From assembly GCF_006543045.1 (NCBI RefSeq), contig NZ_RBZW01000015.1, positions 1-40,990 of the forward strand: 40,990 nucleotides of DNA. Reading direction: 5' to 3'. Each line of letters starts with the position of its first letter. Positions within the stretch are counted from its first letter, which is position 1. The translations under genes and the position numbers were made by a program. Shown in pieces: positions 39,536 to 40,990 of the stretch. Origin of the DNA: Salinadaptatus halalkaliphilus (GTDB lineage: Archaea > Halobacteriota > Halobacteria > Halobacteriales > Natrialbaceae). The notes under the pieces were generated by a model that ran no database searches, was not told where the DNA came from, and worked only from the letters and a program-made list of their open reading frames with translations.

Positions 39536-39946
39536 TCAGAACGCCTCATCTGGCGTCGGTTCGTCGATGGAGTCGTATTTGTCCTCGAACTCCTGGACGA
39601 GCTGGCCCATCTTCGCGTACCAGTCATTGAGTTGGCGTCGCATGTCAGTCGCAATCTGCTCGGGATCAGTCGGGGAGTAGACGTGATAGTAGCCGCCCTG
39701 ATCATAGTTGATCTGTTCTTTTTCGAGCAGGCCACGTCCCAGCAACCGCTGGATCGAGCGGTACGCGGTCGAGCGTTCGCGGTCGATCCGGTGTGCAACC
39801 TCGTCGATGGTGAGCGGGTCGTTGCTCTCGACCATCACGCGGTAGCATTCCCTGTCGAGTGGTTTGAGCCCGTGTAAGCATTCGAGCAGCCCTTCACAGG
39901 CGATATCACGTTCCAGTTGATCGGTTATCGACGACTGCCTAGCCAT
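39536..39946 (-). CDS. OxsR-like winged-helix regulator 2
   Basis: This 136-aa protein is strongly similar to the product at 35513-35917 over the whole length: ACEGLLECLHGLKPLDREC with the same Cys pair, LTIDEVAHRIDRERSTAYRS, EKEQINYDQGGYYHVYSP and DWYAKMGQLVQEFEDKYDS. The C-termini differ (DEPTPDEAF here). Two copies within 4 kb suggest duplication with divided targets. ATG 39946 lies about 26 bases from the CATAAG TATA-like element, consistent with a leaderless message. It is followed by the M20 gene. Confidence 0.83.
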   Translation of the reverse strand: MARQSSITDQLERDIACEGLLECLHGLKPLDRECYRVMVESNDPLTIDEVAHRIDRERSTAYRSIQRLLGRGLLEKEQINYDQGGYYHVYSPTDPEQIATDMRRQLNDWYAKMGQLVQEFEDKYDSIDEPTPDEAF

Positions 39947-39968
39947 ACTCGAACGTAAGCGTCGCGCC

Positions 39969-39997
39969 GGCATAAGATTTGCGCGTATCGTACAATA
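39969..39997 (-). promoter_or_regulatory. promoter/operator of OxsR-like gene 2
   Basis: GGCATAAGA, then TTTGCGCGTATCGTACAATA on the + strand. It aligns with the trxA and 35946 sites, with one base fewer between the TATA and operator parts. Confidence 0.6.
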
Positions 39998-40110
39998 CTA
40001 TTTCGGCGAGCGACGAGGACGCTGACTGAAGCTTCCAACACAGGCGGTCATTTCCGGTTCGACCGCGACGTGAACAGTGGCCGCATCGGTGTATCGGTAC
40101 GCCTTTCATT

Positions 40111-40990
40111 TCAGTCGTGTGGGTGGAACCGCTTGACGGCGCGATCGACGGCTTCGGTCTGGCCGAGGAACGTCACACGGTCACCCTCCCGGAGTTCGTG
40201 ATCGCCTGTTGGAACTTCCGTCGCGCCGTTCCGGTGGGTGAGCAACCCGACGATGACACCGTCGGGGATTTCTGCGTTGAGATCGGCGATCGTCTTCCCG
40301 ACGAGGTCCGTGGCCGTCACCTCGATCTCCTGGACGTCGCCGGTGCGGCCGAGTTCGTTCATCCACGCCGACAACGACGGACGCTCGAGGACGTTCTCGA
40401 GCGACCACGCGGTCGCCATCGAGAGGTCGATCGCGTGGACGCCGAGCGATTCGAACGCATCGACGTTGTCGGGCTGGTTGACCCGAGAGGCGACGCTCTC
40501 GACGTCGTATGTCGTCTTCGCGAGCTGGCAGACCAGCAGGTTGACGTCGTCGTCGGGCGTGGTTGCAATGACCGTCTTCGCGTCGCCAGCGCCCGCCTGC
40601 TCGAGAACGTCGGCATCGGTGCCGTCGCCCTCGAGAGCGGTGAGACCGCGTTTGCGGGCTTTTTCGACCGCATCGGGGTCGAGATCGATCAGTAGTACGT
40701 TCTCTCCGTCTTGTTCGAGCCGTTCTGCGAGAGACAGGCCGACCCGTCCCCCGCCGACGATTATCGTACGCATTGGTGATACCTCGAGGTAATCCGCGAT
40801 CTGTCGTGCGAGGCCGGCCTGAAGGACGACCGTCGCGAAGATAATGAGAAAGACGGTGCCGGCGAGCAACTGGGCCTCCTGTGGCCGACCGAGGGCCTGC
40901 AACTCGACGGCAAACAGCGTCGCGACGCTCGCGGGGATGATCCCGCGCGGGCCGACGGCGCTCAGGAAGAGCCGCTCGTTGTGCGTAAAC
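40111..40990 (-). CDS. cation/proton antiporter with TrkA/RCK domains (5' end outside window)
   Basis: The frame is open to the last base, so the N-terminus lies beyond the window. The visible part starts with the end of a CPA1-type transporter (LFLSAVGPRGIIPASVATLF and one more membrane segment, LAGTVFLIIFATVVLQAGL). It continues with a TrkA-N domain (MRTIIVGGGRVGLSLAERL, VLLIDLDPDAVEKA, TVIATTPDDDVNLLVC) that binds NAD(H) or a nucleotide, and ends in a TrkA-C domain (EVTATDLVGKTIADLNAEIP, LREGDRVTFLGQ). Such fusions move Na+ or K+ against H+, with RCK domains gating transport, a normal need in a halophile. Ion choice cannot be read from this part. Confidence 0.88.
   Translation of the reverse strand, partial: FTHNERLFLSAVGPRGIIPASVATLFAVELQALGRPQEAQLLAGTVFLIIFATVVLQAGLARQIADYLEVSPMRTIIVGGGRVGLSLAERLEQDGENVLLIDLDPDAVEKARKRGLTALEGDGTDADVLEQAGAGDAKTVIATTPDDDVNLLVCQLAKTTYDVESVASRVNQPDNVDAFESLGVHAIDLSMATAWSLENVLERPSLSAWMNELGRTGDVQEIEVTATDLVGKTIADLNAEIPDGVIVGLLTHRNGATEVPTGDHELREGDRVTFLGQTEAVDRAVKRFHPHD

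Noticed and set aside
1-40990. tRNA or rRNA genes
   Set aside because: No cloverleaf with TTCGANTC arms or conserved rRNA segment was noticed on either strand; a covariance search was not possible here.

Overview
The window reads as haloarchaeal DNA, most likely from a Natrialbales-type genus (this placement is an inference). Predicted proteins are very acidic, CTCGAG and GAC/GTC-rich codons dominate, promoters are archaeal, and the insertion sequences and small zinc-ribbon proteins are of haloarchaeal type. Bases 1 to about 28 kb look like the maintenance module of a large plasmid or integrated replicon. Bases 32.7-41 kb look like a thiol-redox and housekeeping segment. Three insertion sequences and two IS200/IS605-type right ends lie between or within these parts.

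Layout. (a) 0-5.5 kb: a 1474-aa protein with a DnaG-like/TOPRIM core, followed by an AT-rich zone with iterons of core GGTGTTCAGGGAT. Two iteron pairs form near-identical 56-bp inverted units, so this is a candidate origin. (b) 5.5-7.4 kb: no convincing gene, but a long diverged tandem array with a 55-60 bp period. (c) 7.6-25.6 kb: about 23 mostly small, mostly unrecognised genes on the + strand. They are separated by re-used modules: a structured 5' leader with a GCCGACAGTAAG box, CCGCATTTRT promoters, T-tract terminators whose stems covary, and CACC-rich hairpins. Recognisable products are a DUF4326-like protein, a wHTH/PemK-like pair, a 920-aa OB-fold protein, an AbrB-like protein, and replication protein A with its partner RPAP. 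An ISH8-type IS4 element with a 10-bp target duplication sits at 17.7-19.1 kb. (d) 25.9-28.1 kb: a parA operon on the - strand, flanked by 27-bp iterons downstream and a nine-bp tandem repeat upstream. These are two candidate centromeres. (e) 28.1-32.7 kb: an IS5-type element inserted in an IS200/IS605 remnant, a second wHTH/PemK-like pair, and a 2.06-kb IS. (f) 32.7-41 kb: frameshifted trxB, trxA, a small conserved gene, an IS200/IS605 remnant, two OxsR-like regulators, a class-V PLP enzyme, a VKOR-family protein, an M20 peptidase, and the C-terminal half of a cation/proton antiporter with TrkA domains.

How it may work. The primase-like protein, iterons, RPA/RPAP and ParA together suggest a self-replicating, actively partitioned replicon without an Orc1/Cdc6 or RepH gene in the window. 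The shared leader suggests that at least four accessory genes, including the OB-fold protein, are controlled together. In the right part, trxA and both OxsR-like genes share one operator next to their TATA boxes, which implies a small redox regulon. No tRNA, rRNA or CRISPR array was seen.
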